Assembly: GCF_900110425.1 (NCBI RefSeq)
Contig: NZ_FODS01000015.1
Coordinates: 40,845-104,844 of the forward strand
Length of the DNA stretch: 64,000 nucleotides
Direction of reading: 5' to 3'
Source of the DNA: Salinihabitans flavidus
GTDB taxonomy: Bacteria > Pseudomonadota > Alphaproteobacteria > Rhodobacterales > Rhodobacteraceae
Positions 1 through 8,243 of this stretch are shown one piece after another (the stretch's first letter is position 1; each line of letters starts with the position of its first letter). A program made the position numbers and the translations under genes. The notes beneath the pieces were generated by a model, which was given only the letters and a program-made list of their open reading frames with translations, was not told the DNA's origin and made no database searches.

Positions 1-1215
1 CGATATCGACGCGTTCGACCAGCAGCGCCACGATGCGCGCCTGCTCGGCAGGGAACAACTCGTCCCACAGCGGGTCGAGCTGCTGCAGGGCCGTCCGGGC
101 GTCGGCCTCGGTGGTTTCGTCGGCGTGGCCGCGTGCCGCCTTCCACGTTCCTGCGACGATCTCCGGCTGGCGGAACACGACGCGCAACTGGTCGATGACG
201 GCCGCCTCGATCTCGCCCGCGGGCACGCGGCCAACCGGACAAGAACCCGCGCCATGCTTCAGCACCGTCTGGCTGACATAGTAGCGGTAGAGCTTATCGC
301 CCTTGCGGGTGTGGGTCGGTGAGAAGGCCGCACCATCGGGACCGAAGAGAATCCCCTTCAGCAACGCGGGCGTCTCGGCGCGGGTGCGCGCGGCGCGCTT
401 GCGGGGGCTCTCCTGCAGGATGGCATGGACGCGGTCCCACGTCTCGCGGTCGATGATGGCGTCGTGCTCGCCGGGATAGCTATCGCCCTTGTGCACCGCC
501 TCGCCGATATAAGCGCGGTTGTTCAGCATCCGGTAGAGGTATTTCTTGTCGATCCGGTTGCCGCGCGGCGTGAGGATGCCGCGCTTGCCCACCTCCCGCG
601 CCATTTCCGTCCCCGAGCCGATTTCGAGGAAGCGCGCGAAGATCCAGCGGACATGCTCGGCATGCTCGTCGTCAATCACCAGCTTCCGATTCTCGACGCG
701 GTAGCCGTAGGGCGGCACCCCGCCCATCCACATGCCCTTCTTCCGGCTGGCGGCGACCTTGTCCCGGATGCGTTCGGCCGTGACCTCCCGCTCGAACTGG
801 GCGAAGGACAGCAGGATGTTCAGCGTCAGCCGCCCCATGGATGTGGTCGTGTTGAACGCCTGCGTGACTGAGACGAAGGTGACCTCGTTGCGGTCAAACA
901 CCTCGACCAGCTTGGCGAAGTCGGCCAGCGAGCGGCTGAGCCGGTCGATCTTGTAGACCACCACCACGTCAACCAGCCCGTCCTCGATGTCTTCCAGCAG
1001 CCGCTGCAGGCCGGGGCGTAGGAGCGTGCCGCCGGACAGGCCGCCATCGTCATACTGATCGCGGACCTGCACCCAACCCTCGGAGCGCTGGGAGGCCACG
1101 AACGCTTCGCAGGCCTCCCGCTGGGCATGGAGGCTGTTGAACTCCTGTTCCAGCCCTTCCTCGGAGGATTTGCGCGTGTAGATCGCGCAGCGCTGTTTGC
1201 GGACGATTGGTTTTG

Positions 1216-1219
<4 letters not shown>
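1..1219 (-). CDS. Large serine recombinase (integrase), C-terminus cut by window edge
   Basis: Site-specific recombinase, probably the integrase of this element. Read on the minus strand from a GTG at 1219, preceded by AGGAGG, the frame is open to base 1 (about 406 codons). The N-terminal resolvase domain has the Y-x-R-x-S motif at residues 14-18 (catalytic Ser about 18), then the KIDRLSR and FVSVTQAFNTTT signatures, then a Recombinase domain (PYGYRVENRKLV region) and a zinc-ribbon-like segment (KLYRYYVSQ, then CPVGRVPA). The GTG overlaps the TGA of the DUF2924 gene by four bases, so the two are translationally coupled. ATG or a longer start is not supported. Confidence 0.93.
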
Positions 1220-1664
<445 letters not shown>

Positions 1665-1668
<4 letters not shown>

Positions 1669-1892
1669 GCTGTTTCCTCGTGAGTCGGAGTTGCATGAAC
1701 GCTCTGGTCGGCCGGATAGTGTAGGCGAATTTCTCCAGTATCCGCATATGGTTGCCCGCGGTCTCGCATGCGCAACCGAACCAGCCCAAGGGCCAGCATA
1801 GCGCACAGCTCGGCGCGGCGCTCGGCGGGGGGCATCTGGTGAGGAGGCAGCGGGTTCGAGCCCAGCCGCGGGTATGTCGGCGCGTTTCGCAT
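1665..1892 (-). CDS. Small hypothetical protein at head of the recombinase operon
   Basis: A 75-aa frame whose stop overlaps the DUF2924 start (ATGA). It contains MPPAERRAELCAMLALGLVRL followed by an Arg-rich turn, a pattern I associate with small proteins preceding DUF2924 genes in Rhodobacterales. Function is unknown. A longer upstream start is possible in the same frame, but ATG 1892 gives a compact gene and leaves room for a promoter. The main support is the overlap architecture. Confidence 0.6.
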
Positions 1893-2055
1893 GGGGACAA
1901 CGCTATCGGTGCCGCCTCCGAAAACAATCCGATTCAAGGACTTGAGGGGGTTGTGCGTAAGCCCGCGCAGTCGATGGAAACTGGGTGTGCGGGTAGCTGC
2001 AGTGCTCCGAGAGCCGTCACCACTTGGCGTGAATGATGCTGTGAATAATTTGAGG

Positions 2056-2084
2056 TTGTTTATGTAAAACGACCCTGCTATTCT
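2056..2084 (+). promoter_or_regulatory. Candidate sigma70 promoter
   Basis: TTGTTT (2056-2061) and TATTCT (2079-2084) are separated by exactly 17 bp, 25 bp upstream of the ATG at 2110. The spacer and surroundings are AT-richer than the coding DNA. It would drive the two-gene unit ending with the ImmA/IrrE protein. Confidence 0.4.
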
Positions 2085-2109
2085 CTGTGAAAACAAGCGA
2101 GGCCCGATC

Positions 2110-2700
2110 ATGCCGATTCCTAGCGAAGCCACCGTGCGTCCCATCCTTGACGACATCCGCGAACAGGTCGTCTCCGCGATCCAAGAGGCGTGGAAGGACT
2201 GGCTGGCCAGCGATTTCAACGGCGTCTGGCGTTGCAAACGCAGCCGTGCGAATTTTGTCTGGGAGCAGATCATCGAGCGCGCGAACAAAGCCCTGCTGGA
2301 ACACGATGCCGTCCACATGATCCATGGCCAAGAAACGATAAAGTTTCTCGTTCGGGACACGGTGCTGTTTCGGTTCAAGAAGGCAGATGAGATGGGCCGC
2401 TCGTCGAATGTCGCCACGCAACTGGCGCTCGCTTTTCACGACCATGGCCAAGATTTGTTCGACCTGCCAGAGGTGCAGCGCGTCGAGGTCGTCTACAAGC
2501 TGAATCGCCTCGAAACGCAGCTCGAAGACATTTGCGTGGTCGCCCGCAATGGCGATCAGATTGCTTGGGAGTACAGCCTTCTGGATGCGGGCGAGGCCGC
2601 GGTTCCATTACCGATGCCCGCGCCGAAACCCGAGCGTCCTGCCACGGCCATCGTCAAACTCAAGGGCGCCGCGGACGACCGCAAGAAGCGTCAAGACTGA
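2110..2700 (+). CDS. Hypothetical protein preceding ImmA/IrrE gene
   Basis: A 196-aa protein I do not recognise. It is mixed alpha/beta by composition, with a central Gln/Asp-rich segment and a Pro-rich linker (PLPMPAPKPERP) before a basic tail. Its TGA overlaps the next ATG by one base, so it is co-translated with the XRE-ImmA protease and probably works with it, for example as a partner or target. No membrane segment or catalytic motif is visible. Confidence 0.75.
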   Translation: MPIPSEATVRPILDDIREQVVSAIQEAWKDWLASDFNGVWRCKRSRANFVWEQIIERANKALLEHDAVHMIHGQETIKFLVRDTVLFRFKKADEMGRSSNVATQLALAFHDHGQDLFDLPEVQRVEVVYKLNRLETQLEDICVVARNGDQIAWEYSLLDAGEAAVPLPMPAPKPERPATAIVKLKGAADDRKKRQD

Positions 2701-3770
2701 TGCCTACCGGTTTCAATCAGGACCTGCTGCGGATAGCGCGGCAGGCGCGGGGGTGGAGTCAGACAGAACTTTCCACGCGCTCAGGGGTTTCTCAGGCCAA
2801 TCTGTCGAAACTCGAAAACGGGCTGATCGGCCCTACCGAAGACGTTTTGAAAAGCGTCAGCGAAGCCTTGGGTTTTCCGGTCGATTTCTTCTTCCAGAAC
2901 GACCGGGTCATTGGTCTGCCGATGAGCGTGCAATACCGGAAGCGGGCGAGCGTTGGGCAGAAGGCGATTGAGCGCCTGGAAGCCGAACTCAACATCAGGA
3001 TCCTGCACATCCGAAGACTGCTCGATGCCGCCGAGCTGGAGCCGGAGTTGTCCCTTCCGCGTCTGGATGTCGACGAGTACGGCGGCGACCCCGAACGTAT
3101 CGCCGATCTCATCAGGCGCACCTGGCTCGTACCTTCGGGGCCGATCCGGGAGCTTGTCGAATGGGTGGAACGAGCGGGGTGTATAGTCGTCCATTGCGAC
3201 TTCGCCGCGCTAAAGGTCGATGGTTTCACGGTCCAGATACCGGACATGCCGCCATGCATCTTTCTGAATCGCAACATGCCCGCAGATCGGCAGCGGTTCA
3301 GTCTCGCGCACGAACTCGGGCATGTCGTTATGCATCAGGTGCCATCACCGGAAATGGAAGATGAGGCGAACGAATTTGCAGCGGCGCTGCTCTTGCCGGC
3401 ACGAGATATCCGCCCCCAACTCGCCGGGCGGCGCCTCACGATCCAGAGGCTCGCTGCCTTGAAGCCTGTCTGGCGCGTGTCGATGGCTGCGCTTCTTTAT
3501 CGCGCCAAAGTGATTGGCGCGATTACCGACAACCAGAATCAGTATCTCTGGCGACAGATGAGCTCTCTGGGCTACCGCAAAACGGAGCCGCCTGAACTTG
3601 ATCTAAAGGCCGAAATGCCCACTGTCCTCCCGGAGATTATCAGGCTTCATGTAGAGGACCTTGGCTACGAAGTATCCGATCTCGCCCAAGCGCTCCGATC
3701 AAGCGAAAACGATCTGCGCAAGCTTCATCCGCTTTCCGAAACCACTCAGCGACTACGAGTGGTGAAGTAG
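2700..3770 (+). CDS. XRE-family regulator with ImmA/IrrE metalloprotease domain
   Basis: A 356-aa protein. Residues about 5-60 form an XRE helix-turn-helix (WSQTELSTRSGVSQANLSKLENG). The middle part carries the zinc-protease motif HELGH at 204-208 with a downstream MEDEANEFAAALLLP segment, which is typical of ImmA/IrrE (COG2856). ImmA proteases cleave or inactivate phage and ICE repressors after DNA damage, and IrrE controls radiation response. Next to an S24 repressor, a role in induction control is a reasonable inference. The start was chosen because ATG 2700 overlaps the upstream TGA; longer in-frame starts would run through the upstream gene. Confidence 0.88.
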   Translation: MPTGFNQDLLRIARQARGWSQTELSTRSGVSQANLSKLENGLIGPTEDVLKSVSEALGFPVDFFFQNDRVIGLPMSVQYRKRASVGQKAIERLEAELNIRILHIRRLLDAAELEPELSLPRLDVDEYGGDPERIADLIRRTWLVPSGPIRELVEWVERAGCIVVHCDFAALKVDGFTVQIPDMPPCIFLNRNMPADRQRFSLAHELGHVVMHQVPSPEMEDEANEFAAALLLPARDIRPQLAGRRLTIQRLAALKPVWRVSMAALLYRAKVIGAITDNQNQYLWRQMSSLGYRKTEPPELDLKAEMPTVLPEIIRLHVEDLGYEVSDLAQALRSSENDLRKLHPLSETTQRLRVVK

Positions 3771-3811
3771 ACGCGATGGAACGGCTGCCGGTGTACAGCA
3801 CGAAAGTCACG

Positions 3812-4489
3812 TCAAATCTCCCTTGCAAACCAGCGGATACGTCCAATGATATGGACCTCGTCGGCGGTCCGCTCGTACGGATTGTAGAAGCTGTTGTCGG
3901 AAATCACCTGCACCGCCGGTGGGTCGCTGTTCGGGATGTGCTCGAGCCGCTTGGCAACCAGCCCCATGCCGTCGTCCAGCACGAAGATGCCCGGCGGATT
4001 GGGCGCGCGGCGCGCCATGTCCACGAGCACTGTGTCCCCGTCGAGCAGCGTCGGCGCCATGCTGTCGCCTTCCACATGCATGATCCGCAGCTGGGAGGGG
4101 ATGGCCTTCAGATTGTGGCGAATCCAGGATCGCCGGAAATGATAGGCGCGGTCGGCGCAGTCGGACTGGGCCTCCACGACGGCGCCGCCGCCCATGGACG
4201 GGCGCGGGCTGGCATGCGCGATGGACACGAACACCTCGTCGGGGCTTTCGATAAAGGGAGACGTCCCCTCGACCTCGCCGATTCCGTGGATCAGCCAGTC
4301 GCGGTCGACCTTGAGCACTGTGGCGACCTCGCCAAGCTTTTCAATGCTGGGGCGCGTCGAGCGTCCGCGAAGAATGTCGTAGACGAAGGAGCGGTTGACG
4401 CCGGCCATCTCGGCGACATGGGCGGGGCTCAGCCCAAGCTGGTACGCCCGGGCCCGGAGACGGTCGGCAAGAGTATGATGCACGGCCAT
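3812..4489 (-). CDS. S24-family prophage repressor (CI/LexA-like)
   Basis: A 225-aa repressor. An N-terminal HTH at residues about 7-60 (LSPAHVAEMAGVNRSFVYDIL) is followed by an S24 peptidase domain with VEGDSMAPTLLDGDTV (nucleophile Ser143) and the Lys general base in GLVAKRLEHI (Lys180). Such proteins keep the lytic genes off and are removed by RecA-stimulated self-cleavage or by other proteases. It is transcribed divergently from the early operon, the classical CI position. ATG 4489 was chosen because upstream in-frame residues lie in the operator region. Confidence 0.92.
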   Translation of the reverse strand: MAVHHTLADRLRARAYQLGLSPAHVAEMAGVNRSFVYDILRGRSTRPSIEKLGEVATVLKVDRDWLIHGIGEVEGTSPFIESPDEVFVSIAHASPRPSMGGGAVVEAQSDCADRAYHFRRSWIRHNLKAIPSQLRIMHVEGDSMAPTLLDGDTVLVDMARRAPNPPGIFVLDDGMGLVAKRLEHIPNSDPPAVQVISDNSFYNPYERTADEVHIIGRIRWFAREI

Positions 4490-4604
4490 GTTATCCCCAA
4501 CACGATGTGGATTTAAAAGGATAAAACAGGATTGATCGGGTGCCGTCAAGCAGATAAGAACATAAGGTAAACATCCTATAGTGGAATCGGCGGAAGGGCA
4601 GGGA
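4490..4604. promoter_or_regulatory. Repressor/early-gene divergent control region
   Basis: A 115-bp AT-rich gap between the repressor and the first rightward gene. AGGAT(A/T) occurs at 4518-4523 and 4528-4533, and its inverse ATCCTA at 4573-4578, giving half-sites around a plausible TATAGT -10 (4577-4582). These are candidate repressor binding sites; no experimental support is available. Confidence 0.5.
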
Positions 4605-5288
4605 ATGCATATCGAGAAGTTGTATTTCACGCTCCCCGAGATTCTCGACCGCTGGCGGATCACCGAAGCCGACCTCATCTACCTTGCCGAGAACGATCAG
4701 CTAAGGCTCTCCGTGCGCGTCTTCGACGTGCCGATCGAGTTCGGTGGCATCGAGGAGTCGCCTGAGGACGAGGCGTTCCGGGTGCCGTGGGAACAGACCC
4801 GCTTCAGCGGGCTGCTGGATCTGCATGCCTGTGATGTCTTTCAGCTTTTCCGATGCGGTGAGATCCACTCGAGCGCGTTCCGGACGCCCCGTGCCGACTA
4901 TGCCAGAACCTTCGGCGATGCAGATCCTGTCTTCGTGCTGATCGGTGATTTGCTGCTAACACGCGAGGAACGCGATCGTTTCGAGATCGCGACCGGCTTT
5001 GCTGAGGGCGGAGCGCAGGCCGAGGCGCCCACCTTCATCCATTCGGCCGACTACCAGGAGGTGCGCTGCAACGGCGACCGCTTCAAGCTCGGGCCGATCC
5101 AGGCCGAGGTCGTCCGCGCGCTCCACGCGGCGGCTTTGGCGGGCGAGCCCTGGCAGAATGGCAAGGTCATCCTCTGCGGCGCCGGTTCGAAGAGCTTGCG
5201 CATGGCTGACGTCTTCAAGTCCCAGGCGAACTGGCGACGACTCATCCGCTCGGATCGCCGCGGCGGTTACCGCCTCGCCGTCGACTGA
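4605..5288 (+). CDS. Early hypothetical protein (Cro position)
   Basis: A 227-aa protein in the position of a first rightward early gene, divergent from the repressor. The N-terminus (LYFTLPEILDRWRITEADLIYLAENDQL) looks like a MerR/excisionase-type winged helix used for DNA binding. The C-terminal part (KLGPIQAEVVRALHAAALAGEPWQNGK...WRRLIRSDRRGGYRL) looks like a second winged-helix domain of the kind seen in phage response-regulator-like proteins. The ATG at 4605, preceded by an A/G-rich stretch, is preferred to the in-frame GTG eight codons upstream. Confidence 0.75.
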   Translation: MHIEKLYFTLPEILDRWRITEADLIYLAENDQLRLSVRVFDVPIEFGGIEESPEDEAFRVPWEQTRFSGLLDLHACDVFQLFRCGEIHSSAFRTPRADYARTFGDADPVFVLIGDLLLTREERDRFEIATGFAEGGAQAEAPTFIHSADYQEVRCNGDRFKLGPIQAEVVRALHAAALAGEPWQNGKVILCGAGSKSLRMADVFKSQANWRRLIRSDRRGGYRLAVD

Positions 5289-5311
5289 ATCGCGCCGACC
5301 CCACGTCTGGT

Positions 5312-5438
5312 GGGGGATCGCGAAGGGGATGGGCGGGGGATGGTGGGGGATGCGATCCCCGCGGTCACGTCTCCGCCCTTATCCTGCAAGGGCTTTCTGA
5401 TCCCCCGCCGTATCCCCCGCCAGTCCTGACGACATCCC
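5312..5438. repeat. GGGGGAT direct/inverted repeat cluster (iteron- or operator-like)
   Basis: The non-coding gap 5289-5491 holds GGGGGAT or GGGGAT at 5312-5318, 5325-5330, 5335-5341 and 5345-5351, and the inverse ATCCCC(C) at 5355-5360, 5400-5406 and 5412-5418, with a shorter ATCCC at 5434-5438. The pair at 5346-5360 is a perfect dyad, GGGGAT-GCG-ATCCCC. The cluster sits just ahead of the early operon and could bind its own regulator. Confidence 0.65.
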
Positions 5439-5491
5439 ACATCGCAATTGGGCAATATCCTCTCAACGACGCATGAGAGGAGACATCGAGG

Positions 5492-5785
5492 ATGCAAAGG
5501 CATTGTTTGAATCAGAAGGAGCTGGCCCGGCGCTGGGGGATTTCACACAGGACGCTGGAGCGCTGGCGCTACACGGGTCAGGGGCCCGTTTTTCTCAAGC
5601 TGGGTGGGCGAGTGCTCTACCGGCTGGCCGATGTCGAGACCTTCGAGCAGAGCCAGCTTCAGCTTGCCCTGACGATCCGCAATGCAATCGCACGGGCTGA
5701 GCGATCGTCGCGACGGCTCACAGCCGATCCGGCGCGCGCCGCAAATCAGACCGCCGCCGTCCGGGGCGCGCATCGGGCATGCTGA
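5492..5785 (+). CDS. Excisionase/AlpA-type HTH DNA-binding protein
   Basis: A 97-aa protein starting with LNQKELARRWGISHRTLERWRYTGQGPVFLKLGGRVLYRLADVETF, the standard MerR-like winged helix of excisionase/AlpA proteins; the remaining 40 residues are a basic tail. It probably binds the preceding GGGGGAT repeats or an att region; this is inference from position. It overlaps the next gene by seven bases. Confidence 0.85.
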   Translation: MQRHCLNQKELARRWGISHRTLERWRYTGQGPVFLKLGGRVLYRLADVETFEQSQLQLALTIRNAIARAERSSRRLTADPARAANQTAAVRGAHRAC

Positions 5786-6132
5786 TGATGGCCGCGACCC
5801 ATGACGAACGGCGGGCGGCCAAGCCGCGCCTCACCGACATCGACCTCTATGCCTGGATTGCGCAGGCCGAGGCCGGTGATGCCCTGATCTATCACTGCGG
5901 CTTTCTCGTGGTCGATGCGGATATAGCGATCTCGACGCTGCCTGCAGACCAGCGAAAGGTTCTTCGCGGCGTGGCTGATGCTGCGTTTCGGGCCGCCGAA
6001 CAGGGCCTCGTGCACCTGGTGCAGGAGCGGCTGGGCACCGACCGCTTCGCCTACATCGCCATCGCCCGGCCCAGGCCGAAGGCCGCCGCCGCGTCGCTGT
6101 CCTCGCTGCTCCTCGAGGCGCAGGCAGCGTGA
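5779..6132 (+). CDS. Hypothetical early phage protein
   Basis: A 117-aa protein of unknown function, predicted globular, with the segment DIDLYAWIAQAEAGDALIYH in its N-terminal half and an Ala-rich tail. Its overlap with the HTH gene upstream and its position ahead of the recombination genes place it in the early operon. The start ATG 5779 lies inside the 3' end of the upstream gene. Confidence 0.7.
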   Translation: MLMMAATHDERRAAKPRLTDIDLYAWIAQAEAGDALIYHCGFLVVDADIAISTLPADQRKVLRGVADAAFRAAEQGLVHLVQERLGTDRFAYIAIARPRPKAAAASLSSLLLEAQAA

Positions 6133-6179
6133 CACCTCCATCCATCCAGACCCAACCCACAGATCAAGGAGGCACATTC

Positions 6180-6665
6180 ATGCCATTTCCAGAAAACACC
6201 CCGAGCGTGAATGACATGCTCAACATGCCGACCGGCGAATTGGCGCAGATGCCGGTCGAGTTGCTGGCAGGCTTGCAGGCGGAGCTCGCGCATGCGGCCA
6301 AGCAGCTGAAATCAGCCACAGTCCGTTTCAATACAGCGCTGGAGGTGCGCTATGCCGCCCGCGCGGCTGAGGCGCGTCACGCTTGTGGCAAAGACACGGG
6401 CACGGTGCGACTGGCAGATGGCGATTACACGGTCGTGGCCGACCTGCCCAAGCGTGTCGACTGGGACCAGGAAAAACTGGCGCAGATCGCCCGGAACATT
6501 GCTGACAGCGGTGAAGACCCGTCCGAGTTCATCGACACCACGCTGAAGGTCAGTGAACGCAAATACGGTGCGCTGCCGGAGGCCTGGCGCAAGGGGTTCG
6601 AGCCCGCGCGCACGGTGAAGGTCGGTACGCTCAAGGTCACCCTTGAGGCGGGAGATGCGGCATGA
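6180..6665 (+). CDS. Hypothetical protein upstream of Sak4-like ATPase
   Basis: A 161-aa protein. Its N-terminal third (residues about 10-60) is helical and could form a coiled coil; the C-terminal part is mixed. The start at 6180 is set by a strong AAGGAGG a few bases upstream; the alternative start at 6129 would lack one. The stop overlaps the ATG of the ATPase gene (ATGA), suggesting the two act together in recombination. No catalytic motif was recognised. Confidence 0.75.
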   Translation: MPFPENTPSVNDMLNMPTGELAQMPVELLAGLQAELAHAAKQLKSATVRFNTALEVRYAARAAEARHACGKDTGTVRLADGDYTVVADLPKRVDWDQEKLAQIARNIADSGEDPSEFIDTTLKVSERKYGALPEAWRKGFEPARTVKVGTLKVTLEAGDAA

Positions 6666-7555
6666 CCGGCGCGCTTCCTATCATCACCGCCGACCAGCGG
6701 CTGGCGGAAATCCGCGGCATCAAGGGCGTGATCTTCGGCCCCTCGGGGATCGGCAAGACATCGCTGCTCTGGACGCTGAAAAACGCGACCACGCTGTTTT
6801 TCGATCTCGAGGCCGGGGATCTGGCCATCGAAGGGCTGGGCGTGGATGTGATCCGCCCGCGAACATGGGCGGAATGCCGGGATTTCGCGGTGTTCATCGG
6901 CGGGCCCAATCCGGCGCTGCGCGCCGACCAGCCCTACAGCCAGGCGCATTTTGACGCGGTCTGCGCCAAGTTCGGCGATCCGGCCGTGCTGGAAAAGTAC
7001 GACACGGTGTTCATCGACTCGATCACCGTGGCGGGGCGGCTGTGCTTTGGCTGGTGCAAGGGCCAACCCGAGGCCCATTCGGAAAAGACCGGCAAACCGG
7101 ATGTGCGCGGCGCGTATGGCCTGCACGGCCGCGAGATGATCGCCTGGCTCACGCATCTGCAGCACACGCGGGCGAAGAACGTCTGGTTCGTCGGCATCCT
7201 CGACCAGAAGCTCGACGACTTCAATCGCAGGGTTTTCCAGCCGCAGATCGACGGCAGCAAGACCGGGCTCGAGCTGCCGGGCATCGTCGACCAGGTCATC
7301 ACCATGGCCGAGTTCAAGGCCGAGGATAACACCCTTCAGCGCGGCTTTGTCTGCCAGACGCTGAATCCCTGGGGCTATCCGGCCAAGGACCGGTCGGGGC
7401 GGCTCGACATGCTCGAGGCGCCCCATCTGGGGCAGCTGATGGAGAAGATCCGCGGCCCGCTCCTCCCCGATGACCGGCGGCTGACCTACCAGGCCCCCGA
7501 ACTTCCGGCGCCACCAAAGGCGCAGGCAACCACCAACTCCAACACTTCAAGCTGA
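6662..7555 (+). CDS. Sak4-like RecA-fold ATPase (phage recombinase/annealase class)
   Basis: A 297-aa ATPase with Walker A GPSGIGKTS at residues 26-34 and a Walker B strand TVFIDSI ending at Asp119. The fold order and length match phage AAA_24/Sak4 proteins, RecA-related enzymes that promote single-strand annealing with an SSB partner. The next gene encodes an SSB-like protein, which fits. The C-terminus ends in a Pro/Ala/Asn-rich tail. The family assignment is by motif and context; general DnaB- or RadA-like ATPase is the alternative. Confidence 0.8.
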   Translation: MTGALPIITADQRLAEIRGIKGVIFGPSGIGKTSLLWTLKNATTLFFDLEAGDLAIEGLGVDVIRPRTWAECRDFAVFIGGPNPALRADQPYSQAHFDAVCAKFGDPAVLEKYDTVFIDSITVAGRLCFGWCKGQPEAHSEKTGKPDVRGAYGLHGREMIAWLTHLQHTRAKNVWFVGILDQKLDDFNRRVFQPQIDGSKTGLELPGIVDQVITMAEFKAEDNTLQRGFVCQTLNPWGYPAKDRSGRLDMLEAPHLGQLMEKIRGPLLPDDRRLTYQAPELPAPPKAQATTNSNTSS

Positions 7556-7569
7556 AAAGGACGACCCCC

Positions 7570-8232
7570 ATGTCTCTCTGGAACGATTTCAACGACGCGC
7601 AGTCCAACGCCAACGTCATCCCCAAGGGCACACTGGCCAAGGTGCGCTTGGGTCTACGCCCGGGCGGGTTCGACGATCCTGCGCAGGGCTGGACCGGCGG
7701 CTATGCCAAGCGGGCCGCCACGGGTGCAGTCTACCTCGATGCCGAATACACGGTGCTTGAGGGGCCCTATGCCAAGCGCAAGATCTGGTCGCTAATCGGG
7801 CTCTACAGCCCCAACGGGCCGAACTGGGCCAATATGGGCCGCAGCCTGGTGCGAGGCATGCTGAACTCGTCGCGCGGGATTTCCGACAAGGACAACTCGC
7901 CCGAGGCGCAGGCAGCGCGGCGCATCAACGGGTTTGCCGATCTCGACGGGATCGAGTTCATCGCCCGGATCGATGTCGGCAAGGACTCGAGCGGGGAAGA
8001 GCGCAACGAGATCAAGAGCGCGGTCATGCCCGATCACCGCGATTACGCGCAGCTCATGGGCCATGGCGCCGCGCCGATGGCTTCGGGCACGGCATATACG
8101 CCGCAATCTGCGCCGCCGGCACCCCAACCCCAGACGGCGGCACAGCTCCAAGGCGCGCCCGCGCAGCATGGACAGTACGACCAGACGCCTGCCGGGCCCG
8201 GCTTTTCCGGCCGCCCGAGCTGGGCCGAGTGA
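7570..8232 (+). CDS. DUF669/SSB-like protein
   Basis: A 220-aa protein with an N-terminal beta-rich domain (VIPKGTLAKVRLGL, then AEYTVLEGPYAKRKIWSLIGLYSP) and a Pro/Gln/Ala-rich disordered C-terminus (residues about 165-220), the layout of phage single-stranded DNA-binding proteins of the DUF669 type. It is placed right after the Sak4-like ATPase, its expected partner. The stop is next to the helicase start. Confidence 0.65.
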   Translation: MSLWNDFNDAQSNANVIPKGTLAKVRLGLRPGGFDDPAQGWTGGYAKRAATGAVYLDAEYTVLEGPYAKRKIWSLIGLYSPNGPNWANMGRSLVRGMLNSSRGISDKDNSPEAQAARRINGFADLDGIEFIARIDVGKDSSGEERNEIKSAVMPDHRDYAQLMGHGAAPMASGTAYTPQSAPPAPQPQTAAQLQGAPAQHGQYDQTPAGPGFSGRPSWAE

Positions 8233-8243
8233 GGGGAACCGCC

